Assembly (NCBI RefSeq): GCF_021730445.1
Contig: NZ_JADNRM010000004.1
Location: 1-64,000 of the forward strand
Reading direction: 5' to 3'
Source: Phocaeicola faecalis
Lineage (GTDB): Bacteria > Bacteroidota > Bacteroidia > Bacteroidales > Bacteroidaceae
DNA: 64,000 nucleotides
Positions 44,091 to 53,211 of this stretch are shown here, one piece after another. Within the stretch, counting starts at the first letter, position 1; each line of letters opens with the position of its first letter. The translations under genes and the position numbers were made by a program. The notes below the pieces were generated by a model that worked only from the letters and a program-made list of their open reading frames with translations, did no database searches and was not told where the DNA came from.

Positions 44091-44132
44091 TTTCTTTTTT
44101 GTTTGGTGTTGATAATCAAACTATTGTTCCTT

Positions 44133-44148
44133 TGGCATGAATGTTGCT
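44133..44148 (+). promoter_or_regulatory. Sigma-54-type promoter of the adaptor gene
   Basis: TGGCATG-AATG-TTGCT. GG (44134-44135) and GC (44146-44147) have the exact spacing of -24/-12 elements. Predicted transcription start near 44159, 33 nt before the ATG. There is no TAnnTTTG box in this gap. Confidence 0.85.
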
Positions 44149-44191
44149 TCATATTTGATACGGAAAAAAATAATAAAACAACAATAGAATT

Positions 44192-45439
44192 ATGGACAGA
44201 GAAATTCCAAAAGAGGTACGTGATAAAGAGCGTAAGAAAATGTTGGTTAAATATGGTGCGATAGGCATTGCCGGCGTTGTATGCATAGCTTTGCTGATTT
44301 CTTTTATGCGGAGCAGTGTGAACCGGAAGGATCTGGTATTCTCGGAAGTGGATAGCGGGATAATAGAAGTAAGTGTGAGTGCTTCCGGTAAGGTGGTTCC
44401 GGCTTTTGAGGAAATTATCAATTCGCCTATCAATACCCGTATTGTAGAAATCTACCGGAAGGGGGGGGATAGTGTGGATGTGGGAACACCGATTCTTAAG
44501 CTGGATCTTCAGAGTACGGAGACGGAATATAAGAAATTGCTGGATGAGGAGCAGATGAAGCGTTATCAGTTGGAGCAGTTGAAGGTGAACAACAATACTT
44601 ATCTGAGTGATTTGGCAATGCAGGTGAAGATTTCTGCCATGAAATTGAACCGTATGGAAGTGGAACTTCGTAATGAAAGATATTTGGATAGTCTGGGGTC
44701 GGGAACTACGGATAAAGTGCGTCAGGCTGAATTGAACTTTAATACGGGAAAGTTGGAGCTGGAACAGCTCCGCCAGCAGTATGCGAATGAAAAAGAAGTT
44801 AAGGCAGCCGACCTCAAAGTGAAGGAATTGGAATTTAATATCTTTACAAAGAGTCTGGCCGAAATGAAGCGGACATTGGATGACGCCCAAATTCGTTCGC
44901 CGCGCAAAGCCATTCTTACTTATATTAATAATCAGGTCGGTGCACAGGTCCCGCAAGGCACACAGGTGGCTGTCATCTCAGATTTGAGCCATTTTAAGGT
45001 GGAAGGTGAAATAGCCGATACGTATGGCGACCGTGTAGCGGCAGGAGGACGAGCCATTGTTAAAATCGGTAATGAAAAACTCGAAGGCACCGTGAGCAGT
45101 GTCACACCGCTGTCAAAGAATGGTGTAATTTCGTTTACCGTTCAGTTGGTGGAAGACAATAACAAGCGTCTCCGTTCAGGACTGAAAACAGATGTATATG
45201 TAATGAATGCCGTGAAAGAGGATGTGATGAGAATAGCAAATGCTTCTTATTATGTAGGCCGTGGCGAATATGAATTGTTCGTGCAGGACAGTGATAATGA
45301 GATTATAAAGCGTAAGGTACAGCTTGGCGACAGCAACTTTGAATATGTGGAGGTGGTGAGCGGACTGCAACCCGGTGATAAAGTGGTGGTCAGCGATATG
45401 AGCAACTATAAGAACAAGAACAAGTTGAAAGTCAAGTAG
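44192..45439 (+). CDS. Periplasmic adaptor subunit (HlyD/MacA-like) of a tripartite efflux system
   Basis: 415 residues. One N-terminal membrane helix (about 20-40) anchors a periplasmic protein with a lipoyl-type half ('VSASGKVVPAFEEIINSPINTRIVEIYRKGGDSVDVGTPILKL'), a long coiled-coil hairpin (about 105-235), the second lipoyl half ('DAQIRSPRKAILTYINNQVGAQVPQGTQVAVISDL') and beta-barrel and membrane-proximal domains ending 'VEVVSGLQPGDKVVVSDM'. It should link the inner-membrane permeases downstream to the TolC-type protein at 58.0 kb. It is the only adaptor gene of the locus, under its own sigma-54 promoter, with a terminator after it. Confidence 0.92.
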   Translation: MDREIPKEVRDKERKKMLVKYGAIGIAGVVCIALLISFMRSSVNRKDLVFSEVDSGIIEVSVSASGKVVPAFEEIINSPINTRIVEIYRKGGDSVDVGTPILKLDLQSTETEYKKLLDEEQMKRYQLEQLKVNNNTYLSDLAMQVKISAMKLNRMEVELRNERYLDSLGSGTTDKVRQAELNFNTGKLELEQLRQQYANEKEVKAADLKVKELEFNIFTKSLAEMKRTLDDAQIRSPRKAILTYINNQVGAQVPQGTQVAVISDLSHFKVEGEIADTYGDRVAAGGRAIVKIGNEKLEGTVSSVTPLSKNGVISFTVQLVEDNNKRLRSGLKTDVYVMNAVKEDVMRIANASYYVGRGEYELFVQDSDNEIIKRKVQLGDSNFEYVEVVSGLQPGDKVVVSDMSNYKNKNKLKVK

Positions 45440-45511
45440 GGACAGTTACAACATAAACGAAGAAATAAAACTCTCTCTTTAATAATAAGTATTTCATAGG
45501 GGGATTGACGG

Positions 45512-45545
45512 AGAACCCGGGTCTTTTGCCGGGTTCTTGGTTTTA
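45512..45545 (+). terminator. Terminator after the adaptor gene
   Basis: AGAACCCGG (45512-45520) and CCGGGTTCT (45529-45537) form a 9-bp stem followed by TGGTTTT. The permease genes downstream therefore need read-through or another promoter, which was not found. Confidence 0.8.
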
Positions 45546-45575
45546 ATCAACCTTCAATCTATATTCGTTCTCGAT

Positions 45576-45752
45576 ATGATTATACTTTATGTAAAACAGG
45601 CGTGGGAAATGGTGAAACAAAACAAATTGTTCACCTCCATTTATGTAGCTGGCACAGCCCTTGCCATTGCCACTACCATGATTATGGCTGTTTATATACC
45701 GGCACGTAATATCAGCCGCATCAGACCGGTAGATGCGCTTCGCGATGAATAA
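45576..45752 (+). pseudogene. 58-codon relic fusing an A-type permease start to a B-type permease end
   Basis: The first 38 residues ('MIILYVKQAWEMVKQNKLF' and following 'TSIYVAGTALAIATTM') are the N-terminus and first membrane helix of an A-type permease, very close to the gene 26 bp downstream. The last 19 residues ('YIPARNISRIRPVDALRDE') are a B-type permease C-terminus. The reading frame is intact across the join. The simplest history is deletion of about 2.5 kb from inside the A gene to inside the B gene of a lost pair. A 58-residue single-helix protein may still be made, but transporter function is not possible. Confidence 0.75.
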
Positions 45753-45778
45753 AATAAACATTTTAATCTATCTAAGAA

Positions 45779-47083
45779 ATGATAAAACAATATTTAAGAC
45801 AAGCATGGACACTGATAAAGCAAAACAAGCTTTTTACTTCTATCTATGTGGTGGGTACAGGGCTTTCCATTGCCTTGACCATGACTATATTCATTATCTT
45901 TTATGTGAAGTTTGCTCCGATTTATCCGGAGTACAACCGTGATAGGATATTGACAATTAAGGCAATGAAATGTTATCCTAGGACAAATAAGGAAAGTTGG
46001 AATTGTAATAGCGGTGCTTCCTACTATCTGGTGGATAAGATGCTGAAAGATTTACCTCATTTGGAAGCTATCGGTGCCGGTACACAGGATTTTATGGGTA
46101 ATAATACGATAGCTTTGCCTGATAAGAAAGAGGTAATGACGGTAAATCCATACTATGCTGATTCCGGGTTCTGGTCTGTGTTCTCTTTTCGCTTTTTGAC
46201 CGGGAAACCTTTTACTCAGGCTGATGTAGATGCCAGTTTGCCTGTAGCTGTTTTGTCGGAAAGCCTTGCTAAACGCATTTTTGCTTCGACAGATGTAGTA
46301 GGGAAATATTTCACCCTCAATGGTAAGGAGTTTCGTGTGTGTGGAGTTGTGCAAGATGTGTCGAATGCCACTCCTGATACGGCAGGTGACTTATGGATAC
46401 CTTTGTTTTTACAATCATGGGTGTCCCGAACGTCTGAGGGTGAGAAACTGATAGGTAATGCCCATATTTATATGCTTGCTCCGACATCGGCTGATAAAGA
46501 AGCTTTGCGTGCCGAAGTACAGGATGTTTTTCGTAAATACAATCTTCAGACTTCCGAATATGAAAATGATTTGATGGAGCAGCCTGATGATTTTTGGAAA
46601 AGCACGTTCCGAAAGAATTCTTGTGGTGCACCCGATATAAAAGGGGAGGTGATGGGAATAGTATATATATTGTTGGCCCTGCTTTTCATTCCCGCCATGA
46701 ATTTGAGCGGCATGATTTCATCGCGTATGGATCATCGTTTGTGTGAGTTGGGTGTACGCCGGGCGTATGGAGCCACCAATAAAATATTGTTGGGACAGGT
46801 GTTGTGGGAAAATCTGCTGTTGACTTGCCTGGGCGGGTTGGTCGGTATCTTCATATCCTACTTGATTGTACTGAGCGCAAGTGACTGGATACTTACCTTG
46901 TTTGATAATTATGTCGATGATCCGACAAAGACTCCGTTCCTCACCTTCGAGATGTTGTTCAATCCGGCAGTGTTTGGCTTTGCTTTCGGGCTTTGTGTGC
47001 TGCTTAACCTTATTTCGGCATTTGTACCTGCCGTATGGTCTTTGCGCCGCACTATCATTCAGTCACTTAATTCAAAACGCTAA
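45779..47083 (+). CDS. FtsX/MacB-type ABC permease, A type, pair 1
   Basis: 434 residues with four membrane helices: TM1 about 20-43, then a large periplasmic MacB_PCD domain, then TM2-TM4 in the last 150 residues. The FtsX region shows 'ELGVRRAYGATNKILLGQVLWENLLLTCLGG', the A-type mark being R-(R/K)-A-(Y/F)-G. It would pair with the B-type permease 15 bp downstream and the ATPase at 48.6 kb. It is an export-type (mechanotransmission) permease, not an importer. Highest local similarity is to the relic just upstream. The start Met-Ile-Lys-Gln is shared with pair 2. Confidence 0.88.
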   Translation: MIKQYLRQAWTLIKQNKLFTSIYVVGTGLSIALTMTIFIIFYVKFAPIYPEYNRDRILTIKAMKCYPRTNKESWNCNSGASYYLVDKMLKDLPHLEAIGAGTQDFMGNNTIALPDKKEVMTVNPYYADSGFWSVFSFRFLTGKPFTQADVDASLPVAVLSESLAKRIFASTDVVGKYFTLNGKEFRVCGVVQDVSNATPDTAGDLWIPLFLQSWVSRTSEGEKLIGNAHIYMLAPTSADKEALRAEVQDVFRKYNLQTSEYENDLMEQPDDFWKSTFRKNSCGAPDIKGEVMGIVYILLALLFIPAMNLSGMISSRMDHRLCELGVRRAYGATNKILLGQVLWENLLLTCLGGLVGIFISYLIVLSASDWILTLFDNYVDDPTKTPFLTFEMLFNPAVFGFAFGLCVLLNLISAFVPAVWSLRRTIIQSLNSKR

Positions 47084-47098
47084 AATGGAGATACGATT

Positions 47099-48418
47099 AT
47101 GATAAAGAAAATTATATGTCAGTTGTGGAACCAGCGAAGAATGAATGGCTGGATATTTATAGAACTGGTTATTGTCAGCGTTTTCCTTTGGACGGTGGTC
47201 GACCCTATTTATGTGCTGACCGCTACCGGGCTTATTGATCCGGGGTATGATGCGCATGAAAAATATGTAGTAAAGATAGATGCTTATGATGCTTCCAATA
47301 CGAACTATCAGCAGGAAATGGCTACAGATTCTCTCAACAAAGAGGCTTATAGTCGCATTATCCGTGTGGTGCGTGAGCTTCCTGAGGTGAAAGATTTCTC
47401 TGTCGCTTCCACTGCCAGTTTCCCCAATTGTGGTTCGTGGAACGGAGCACAGATATTTAGTGACACGGCAAACATTGAAAATGATAAATACGTGCATACG
47501 CAGTATTATGAAATGTATATGCAGGACGGCAGTAATATGTTTCGCACTTACGGCATGAAAGATGCTTTTACGGGAGAGGAGATACATATACCGGCAGATG
47601 TGGCAACGCGTCATAAAGTGTTTGTATCGGAGTCTTTGGCACGGGCTCTTTATGGAAAAACGGATGCGGTGGGGCAGAAGATATATTTTAGGAATAAGAA
47701 TAGTTTTGAGATTGCCGGTGTGTTTAAAGATTATAAGCACCGCAAGTATGAGCAGCCTTACCCTTTGTTGGTATGGGCGTATAGTGAGATAGAAGGTAAC
47801 ACTTATATGCATTGGAGATATAGCATCACTTTTTCGCTGAAAGAGGGAGTAGATGCCGATGTATTTGAGCAACGTTTCAATAAAGAAGTGATGCTCCAAC
47901 TTAAAGCGGGTAACTTTTATTGTGCCGGGCTTCAGTCTTTCGAGGAGGTCAGTTATCTGTATGCACAACGAAGTGGTGTCATCAATCAGCTTCGCCTGAA
48001 ATATTCGTTAGCCGGATTTGCGCTACTCTGTATTTTCTTGGGGATGGTAGGTACTTTCTGGATTCGCTGCAATGCACGCCGTCAGGAGATAGGTATCATG
48101 CGTAGCATGGGAGCATCAGAAAATTCAGTCCGTAATCAGTTCCTGACGGAAGCTTTTTTATTGGTTACGGTTGCTTTTGTGGCGGCTCTTCCGGCGGTTG
48201 TCCATCTGGTGCACGAAATAGGGTTTGCCACTTTCTCTTCGGGAGGCGGAATGGCAGGATATAATATGAGTTTATGGCAAAACCAACCTGTAGCCCATTT
48301 TTGCATCGTTACACTGATAACTTATATCATATTGCTCGTCATCGCCTTGATAGGTACCTATATACCGGTGAAGCGCGCTTCACATATATTGCCTGCCGAT
48401 GCTTTGCGTGACGAATAG
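47099..48418 (+). CDS. FtsX/MacB-type ABC permease, B type, pair 1
   Basis: 439 residues; TM1 about 18-40, periplasmic domain, TM2-TM4 at the C-terminal end. B-type marks: 'MVGTFWIRCNARRQEIGIMRSMGAS' (all four B types have G-T-F-W-x-R) and the end 'RASHILPADALRDE'. The periplasmic domain is diverged from that of its A partner, so the pair probably forms a heterodimer. The sigma-54 promoter of the ATPase gene lies in the following gap, which separates this pair from the other three. Confidence 0.87.
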   Translation: MIKKIICQLWNQRRMNGWIFIELVIVSVFLWTVVDPIYVLTATGLIDPGYDAHEKYVVKIDAYDASNTNYQQEMATDSLNKEAYSRIIRVVRELPEVKDFSVASTASFPNCGSWNGAQIFSDTANIENDKYVHTQYYEMYMQDGSNMFRTYGMKDAFTGEEIHIPADVATRHKVFVSESLARALYGKTDAVGQKIYFRNKNSFEIAGVFKDYKHRKYEQPYPLLVWAYSEIEGNTYMHWRYSITFSLKEGVDADVFEQRFNKEVMLQLKAGNFYCAGLQSFEEVSYLYAQRSGVINQLRLKYSLAGFALLCIFLGMVGTFWIRCNARRQEIGIMRSMGASENSVRNQFLTEAFLLVTVAFVAALPAVVHLVHEIGFATFSSGGGMAGYNMSLWQNQPVAHFCIVTLITYIILLVIALIGTYIPVKRASHILPADALRDE

Positions 48419-48444
48419 TTCCCGATACTCACGAAATCGGGCAG

Positions 48445-48464
48445 AGTGTTCGTTTTCGGACACT
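48445..48464. promoter_or_regulatory. Upstream activator site 2 (near-palindrome GTGTTCG-N4-CGGACAC)
   Basis: AGTGTTCG-TTTT-CGGACACT. Centre at 48454.5, again 55.5 bp upstream of the second G of the -24 element (48510). No T-run follows, so it is not a terminator, which favours a protein-binding role for all copies. Confidence 0.8.
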
Positions 48465-48507
48465 TTAGACTGGATTCAAGCTGTTGAAAATAAGATGTTT
48501 ATCTGTT

Positions 48508-48523
48508 TGGCATAGCTTTTGAA
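48508..48523 (+). promoter_or_regulatory. Sigma-54-type promoter of the ABC ATPase operon
   Basis: TGGCATA-GCTT-TTGAA; the -24 GG is at 48509-48510 with correct spacing to a -12 element in which A replaces C. Predicted start near 48534, 48 nt before the ATG. It should drive the ATPase and the three following permease pairs. Confidence 0.7.
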
Positions 48524-48581
48524 CATTAAAAGATAATGGATTAGATAAAGATAATAATAACAATTAAAAATAAAAACGATT

Positions 48582-49253
48582 ATGGCAATGATTAAATTAA
48601 CCGGTATCAACAAGATTTACCGTACAAATGAAATTGAGACCTTGGCACTTGAGAATGTAAATCTGGACGTGGAAAAAGGTGAGTTTGTAAGTATCATGGG
48701 GCCCTCAGGATGTGGAAAATCTACCCTTCTGAATATCATGGGCCTGCTGGATGCGCCCAGTAGCGGTAAGATTGAGATAAACGGTACGTCGGTGGAAAAC
48801 ATGAAAGACAAAGAACTGGCGGCTTTCCGTAACAAGACGCTTGGTTTTGTTTTCCAGTCTTTCCATCTGATTAACTCATTGAATGTGATTGACAACGTGG
48901 AACTTCCTTTGCTCTATAGAAAAATGCCGGCCAAAGAACGTACACGTTTGGCAAAGGAAGTGTTGGAGCGTGTAGGGCTGAGCCATCGTATGCGCCACAT
49001 GCCCACTCAGTTGTCCGGTGGTCAATGCCAGCGTGTAGCCATTGCGCGTGCCATTGTCGGTAATCCTGAAATAATCCTTGCCGATGAGCCCACCGGTAAC
49101 TTGGATTCAAAGATGGGTGCGGAAGTGATGGAACTATTGCATAAACTGAATAAAGAAGACGGACGCACCATTGTAATGGTAACTCACAATGAAGAACAAG
49201 CCAAACAGACTTCACGCACGATTCGCTTCTTTGACGGACGTCAGGTGATGTAA
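48582..49253 (+). CDS. MacB/LolD-type ABC transporter ATPase
   Basis: 223 residues. Walker A 'GPSGCGKST' (40-48), Q-loop 'FVFQSFHLINSLN', signature 'LSGGQ' (144-148), Walker B 'ILADEP' (165-170), 'TGNLDSKMG' D-loop and 'TIVMVTHNEEQA' switch His. The 'LTGINKIYRTNEIETLALENVNL' start is typical of the LolD/FtsE/MacB group, which drives FtsX-type permeases without moving substrate through the membrane. It is the only ATPase among eight permeases, so it probably serves all pairs. Transcription from the sigma-54 promoter. Confidence 0.95.
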   Translation: MAMIKLTGINKIYRTNEIETLALENVNLDVEKGEFVSIMGPSGCGKSTLLNIMGLLDAPSSGKIEINGTSVENMKDKELAAFRNKTLGFVFQSFHLINSLNVIDNVELPLLYRKMPAKERTRLAKEVLERVGLSHRMRHMPTQLSGGQCQRVAIARAIVGNPEIILADEPTGNLDSKMGAEVMELLHKLNKEDGRTIVMVTHNEEQAKQTSRTIRFFDGRQVM

Positions 49254-49346
49254 AATCGTGCATTTCTCACTCGTAGATGCGGGCTTTCCACCTGCTTCCA
49301 CGATGAAAATGCGCTATGCCGAGGTATAAAAAAGTGTATAAGAGCA

Positions 49347-50627
49347 ATGATAAAGCAATTAATAAGACAGACCATAGAGTTATTGCGCCATAACGTGTTA
49401 CTGAGTGTCATCAGCATATTGGGTACAGCCTTTGCCATTTGCCTGATAATGGTCATGGTGATAGCTTGGCAGGTAAAATACCGTGGTGCCTCTCCCGAAA
49501 CGAATCTGGAGCGTACTATGTTTATCAAATCCTTCACCATCGGGCTCACCTCACAGAATGGATGGTATACTTCGTGGTATTGCACACCGGCACTGATGAA
49601 AGACTTGGTGCTTCCGTCTCCTTATATAGAAACGGCTACATCGGCTACGGCAGTTTCGGTCGCTGTGCTTGCCACGCCCGATGAATCTGCGCGTGCCAGT
49701 GTGGACTTTCGTTATACGGATGCCATGTTTTGGAAAGTGTATGAATTTGACTTTATAGACGGACGTCCCTTTGCAGATACAGACCTGCAGGATGACGGCA
49801 GTGAGGCCATTGTCATATCTGCCGGCGTAGCACGGCGCCTGTTTGGTACGGAGCATGTTGCCGGTCGTTCGGTTTTGATGAACCGTCATTTCAAACGTAT
49901 AGTGGGGGTGGTGCGTAATCCTTCGTTGACGGCTATCCATGCTTATGCACAACTATGGTGTATGTATCCGGCAAATTTGTTACAGACTCCTAAAGAGGCG
50001 GGTGAATATGCAGGCGACTTCGAAATAAGTATTCTTGCCCGCAATGCGAAAGATTTTCAATCGATTTATGATGATATTCATAACCGGAAAGCACAAATGA
50101 ATACTTCTCTTGCCGATTATGAATTGAATATATACAATCAGCCTGACGATTCGATGACGGCACGCAACCGTATATTCCCTGATCCTGACATGAAAGGAAT
50201 GTATTGGCAATATGGCATTGTCCTGTTTATTATTTTGTTGGTTCCGGCATTGAATCTTTGCGGTTTGTCGGGCAGCCGTATGCAGCAACGGATGAGTGAG
50301 TTGGGAGTGAGAAAGGCGTATGGAAGCACTCGTATGATGTTGGTGCGGCGCATACTGGATGAAAACCTGATATTGACGATATTGGGTGGAATTGTAGGAT
50401 TTGCTTTCAGTTATGGGGCGGTGTATCTGTTGCGGGGGTGGATATTCTCTACCTTCTGGACGGTATATTCTCATGGGGAAATGACACTTCCGGTTTCTTC
50501 TTTGTTCAGCCCGGCCGTTTTTGCTTATGCTTTGCTGTTCTGTTTGCTGATGAACCTGCTCAGTGCCGGTATCCCGGCATGGTATGCTTCCCGAAAACCC
50601 ATTGTTGTTTCTTTAAACGATAATTAG
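49347..50627 (+). CDS. FtsX/MacB-type ABC permease, A type, pair 2
   Basis: 426 residues; TM1 about 20-43 ('VISILGTAFAICLIMVMVIAW'), large periplasmic domain, TM2-TM4 at the end. A-type mark 'ELGVRKAYGSTRMMLVRRILDENLILTILGG' and end 'RKPIVVSLNDN'. It follows the ATPase gene by 93 bp without a terminator and precedes its B partner by 4 bp, so the two are likely made in equal amounts. The periplasmic domain differs markedly from pair 1, which suggests different partners or substrates. Confidence 0.88.
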   Translation: MIKQLIRQTIELLRHNVLLSVISILGTAFAICLIMVMVIAWQVKYRGASPETNLERTMFIKSFTIGLTSQNGWYTSWYCTPALMKDLVLPSPYIETATSATAVSVAVLATPDESARASVDFRYTDAMFWKVYEFDFIDGRPFADTDLQDDGSEAIVISAGVARRLFGTEHVAGRSVLMNRHFKRIVGVVRNPSLTAIHAYAQLWCMYPANLLQTPKEAGEYAGDFEISILARNAKDFQSIYDDIHNRKAQMNTSLADYELNIYNQPDDSMTARNRIFPDPDMKGMYWQYGIVLFIILLVPALNLCGLSGSRMQQRMSELGVRKAYGSTRMMLVRRILDENLILTILGGIVGFAFSYGAVYLLRGWIFSTFWTVYSHGEMTLPVSSLFSPAVFAYALLFCLLMNLLSAGIPAWYASRKPIVVSLNDN

Positions 50628-50631
50628 CTTT

Positions 50632-51891
50632 ATGAGATTTATTTATCACAATTTGAAGATGTTGATGAACCGGGCACGTAACAATGGTTGGGTGTTGGGC
50701 GAGCTTTTTGTGGTGTTCATAGTCCTGTGGTTTTTGTGTGATTCCATTGGGTGTTTCACTTATACGTTTACTCGTCCGCTTGGGTTCGATTATAGCCATG
50801 TGTATGAGTTGCAATTGGATGCCGGAGGTGAGGAACGTGATACCACGCACTCTTATATAGAGAAAGTATTGATGGTTCGTGACCGTCTTCGCCGGATGGA
50901 CAGAGTGGTGGAAGCGGTAGGTTTGCACTATAGTTCCGATCCGATGGGAGCTTCCAATCGTTGGAGTGCTTTTTTCTGTAATGATTCGACTTCGGTGTCT
51001 GTACGTTACGCCATGATGGACAATGATATGATGAAGGTCTTCCGTTTCCGTCCGGAGCCCGGGCAACCTGACTTTGCTTCGATGCCTGTGTCGGATTCTT
51101 ATGGTATGGTTACCCGTATGCTGATTCATTGGATGCAGCAGCGTAATCCGGCCTTTACCAGAGATTCCATTCTCCGTACCGGCAAAGACGACGAGCGCGG
51201 CATACGCATCTATTCCGTGTTGGATGATTTCCGTCCGGGACGATTTGAAAAATCACAAGGTTGGTTTATCAAACGTATTGATGACAATCTCATTACTACG
51301 ATAAATATGCCGCTTACGGTGACGATACGTGTGCTTCCCGAAGCGGACAGAAGTGACTTCCCGGCTTATTTTTTGAAAGAGATAGCTCCTGCCATTGAGG
51401 TGGATAATGTAATGGTGATGAATCTGGTGCCCTATGAAAAGATTGTGGACAGCCATGAATCTGATGGCAGCCGTGACCGTTTGCAGACCCATTCTTTTGT
51501 GGCGCTCTTCCTGTTGGTGAATGTTTTTATGGGCATTGTCGGTACGTTTTGGTATCGCACTCGCCGGCGCCGTAGTGAAATAGCTTTACGCATGAGTATG
51601 GGAAGCTGTCGCAGACAAGTGAGGCGGTTGCTGCTGGGCGAAGGGCTTATCTTGTTGACGGTTGTTGCAATTCCTGCTACTATTGTATGCCTGAATGTGG
51701 CATTGGTGGAACCTTCTGTCGGCAATAGTCCGTTGATAGCCGTATGGCCGGTAGAATGGAGTACATTCCGGTTTGTGGCAGGCATTAGCGTTACCTGGTT
51801 ATTGATGGCGCTAATGATTGTTTTCGGCATTTGGATGCCTGCTACACAAGCTATGAAGATTCAGCCTGCCGAAGCGTTGCATGAGGAATAA
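50632..51891 (+). CDS. FtsX/MacB-type ABC permease, B type, pair 2
   Basis: 419 residues; TM1 about 21-40 ('LGELFVVFIVLWFLCDSIG'), periplasmic domain, then 'GIVGTFWYRTRRRRSEIALRMSMGSCRRQVRRLLLGEG' and end 'AMKIQPAEALHEE'. The G-T-F-W-Y-R mark puts it with the B types. Four bases separate it from its A partner; 41 bases follow before pair 3. Confidence 0.87.
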   Translation: MRFIYHNLKMLMNRARNNGWVLGELFVVFIVLWFLCDSIGCFTYTFTRPLGFDYSHVYELQLDAGGEERDTTHSYIEKVLMVRDRLRRMDRVVEAVGLHYSSDPMGASNRWSAFFCNDSTSVSVRYAMMDNDMMKVFRFRPEPGQPDFASMPVSDSYGMVTRMLIHWMQQRNPAFTRDSILRTGKDDERGIRIYSVLDDFRPGRFEKSQGWFIKRIDDNLITTINMPLTVTIRVLPEADRSDFPAYFLKEIAPAIEVDNVMVMNLVPYEKIVDSHESDGSRDRLQTHSFVALFLLVNVFMGIVGTFWYRTRRRRSEIALRMSMGSCRRQVRRLLLGEGLILLTVVAIPATIVCLNVALVEPSVGNSPLIAVWPVEWSTFRFVAGISVTWLLMALMIVFGIWMPATQAMKIQPAEALHEE

Positions 51892-51932
51892 GAATATATA
51901 TAGATACAATGATGAAATAAATTTTAGTGTAA

Positions 51933-53207
51933 ATGAAGAAGATAATACAACAAGCCTTTTTTCAGTTGCGTAATCAGCCCTTGCTCAGTGTGATAACCAT
52001 TTTGGGTACCGCACTTGCCATCGCCTTGATTATGGTGATACTGATAGTATATCAGGCAAAGACGGCAGATTATGCCCCTGAAGTGAACCGTTCCCGTTCG
52101 CTTTACGTCAAGTGGGAACGTACTGTCTATGATAAAAAAGACCCCAACAGTGCGGGGCACTCTCGTCCTTCATTGTGGCTGGTAAAGGAGATATTCTATC
52201 CCTTGACTACTCCGGAAGCGGTTACCGCCACTTACGAGGGAGGAGAGGTTCTTGTGGGTACCATCGGTTCCGATGAAGAAATGAATACTCCGCTTATGTT
52301 GACCGATGCCGCTTTCTGGAAAGTATATCAATTTCGTTTCTTGGCGGGCAAGCCTTTTACTGAAGCCGATTTCCAATCGGGATTGAAGCAGGCAGTCATT
52401 GCCAAGAGTGTGGCACGCCGGCTTTTCGGAGGGGTGGAGAATGCCATAGGAAAAGATATTCTGGTTAACTTTGCCACCTATACAGTATGTGGTGTGGTGG
52501 ATGACGTGAATCGTTTTTGTGAGTTTACCTGGAGCGAAGTATATGCGCCCTACACCTCTAATGCTGTGGCTAACGAGGCGGAGGCGGGGCAGACCAGCGG
52601 CAATAATGTCATTACCATCCTTGCCCGTTCCACCGACGACTTTGATGCTATCCGCAATGAAGTGGCTCGTAGCGTGGCGCAGATAAACACGACCTTGGGT
52701 GATATGGAATTGCAATTGATGGGGCAGCCCGATAATTTCCGTATGCAGCTCAATCGTAAGTTTGCCAATCAATACGAGAACCTGAATGCCAATTTCTGGA
52801 AGTATGGTATTATGATACTGATTATTCTTTTGGTTCCTGCCATCAATTTGAGTGGGCTGACCAATACCCGTATGCGCCGCCGTTTGGAAGAACTGGGCAT
52901 CCGCAAGGCTTTTGGTGCGACTCGCAATGAACTGGTATGGCAAGTATTGAACGAAAATCTGGTACTGACCGTTATGGGCGGACTGTTAGGATTGGCATTA
53001 TCCTATCTGTTCTTGTGGCTGATGAGTGACTGGTTGCTACAGACGGTATGGGGAGCCACCGCTACGATGAACGTTTCCATGATAAGCCCCCTGATATTTC
53101 TTGTTGCATTTGGCTTTTGCCTGATACTCAATATGTTTTCGGCCTATGTGCCTGCATGGAGAGTGGCGCATACTCCAATTGTAGATTCGTTGAACGAAAA
53201 ACTCTGA
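51933..53207 (+). CDS. FtsX/MacB-type ABC permease, A type, pair 3
   Basis: 424 residues; TM1 about 17-40 ('LLSVITILGTALAIALIMVIL'). Periplasmic domain with 'DAAFWKVYQFRFLAGKPFTEADF', a block shared in form with the other A types. A-type mark 'ELGIRKAFGATRNELVWQVLNENLVLTVMGG'. The end is 'IVDSLNEKL'. Spacing to its B partner is again 4 bp, matching pair 2 and supporting origin by duplication of a two-gene unit. Confidence 0.88.
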   Translation: MKKIIQQAFFQLRNQPLLSVITILGTALAIALIMVILIVYQAKTADYAPEVNRSRSLYVKWERTVYDKKDPNSAGHSRPSLWLVKEIFYPLTTPEAVTATYEGGEVLVGTIGSDEEMNTPLMLTDAAFWKVYQFRFLAGKPFTEADFQSGLKQAVIAKSVARRLFGGVENAIGKDILVNFATYTVCGVVDDVNRFCEFTWSEVYAPYTSNAVANEAEAGQTSGNNVITILARSTDDFDAIRNEVARSVAQINTTLGDMELQLMGQPDNFRMQLNRKFANQYENLNANFWKYGIMILIILLVPAINLSGLTNTRMRRRLEELGIRKAFGATRNELVWQVLNENLVLTVMGGLLGLALSYLFLWLMSDWLLQTVWGATATMNVSMISPLIFLVAFGFCLILNMFSAYVPAWRVAHTPIVDSLNEKL

Positions 53208-53211
53208 AACC

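Noticed and set aside
44069-44100. Palindrome read only as a terminator of the GH73 gene
   Set aside because: The T-run after this copy allows it, but the same core occurs twice more without a comparable T-run at a fixed distance from sigma-54 promoters; kept as an activator site with a possible second role.
45543-45761. Minus-strand frame opposite the permease relic
   Set aside because: The plus strand shows clear permease homology at both ends; the antisense frame has none.
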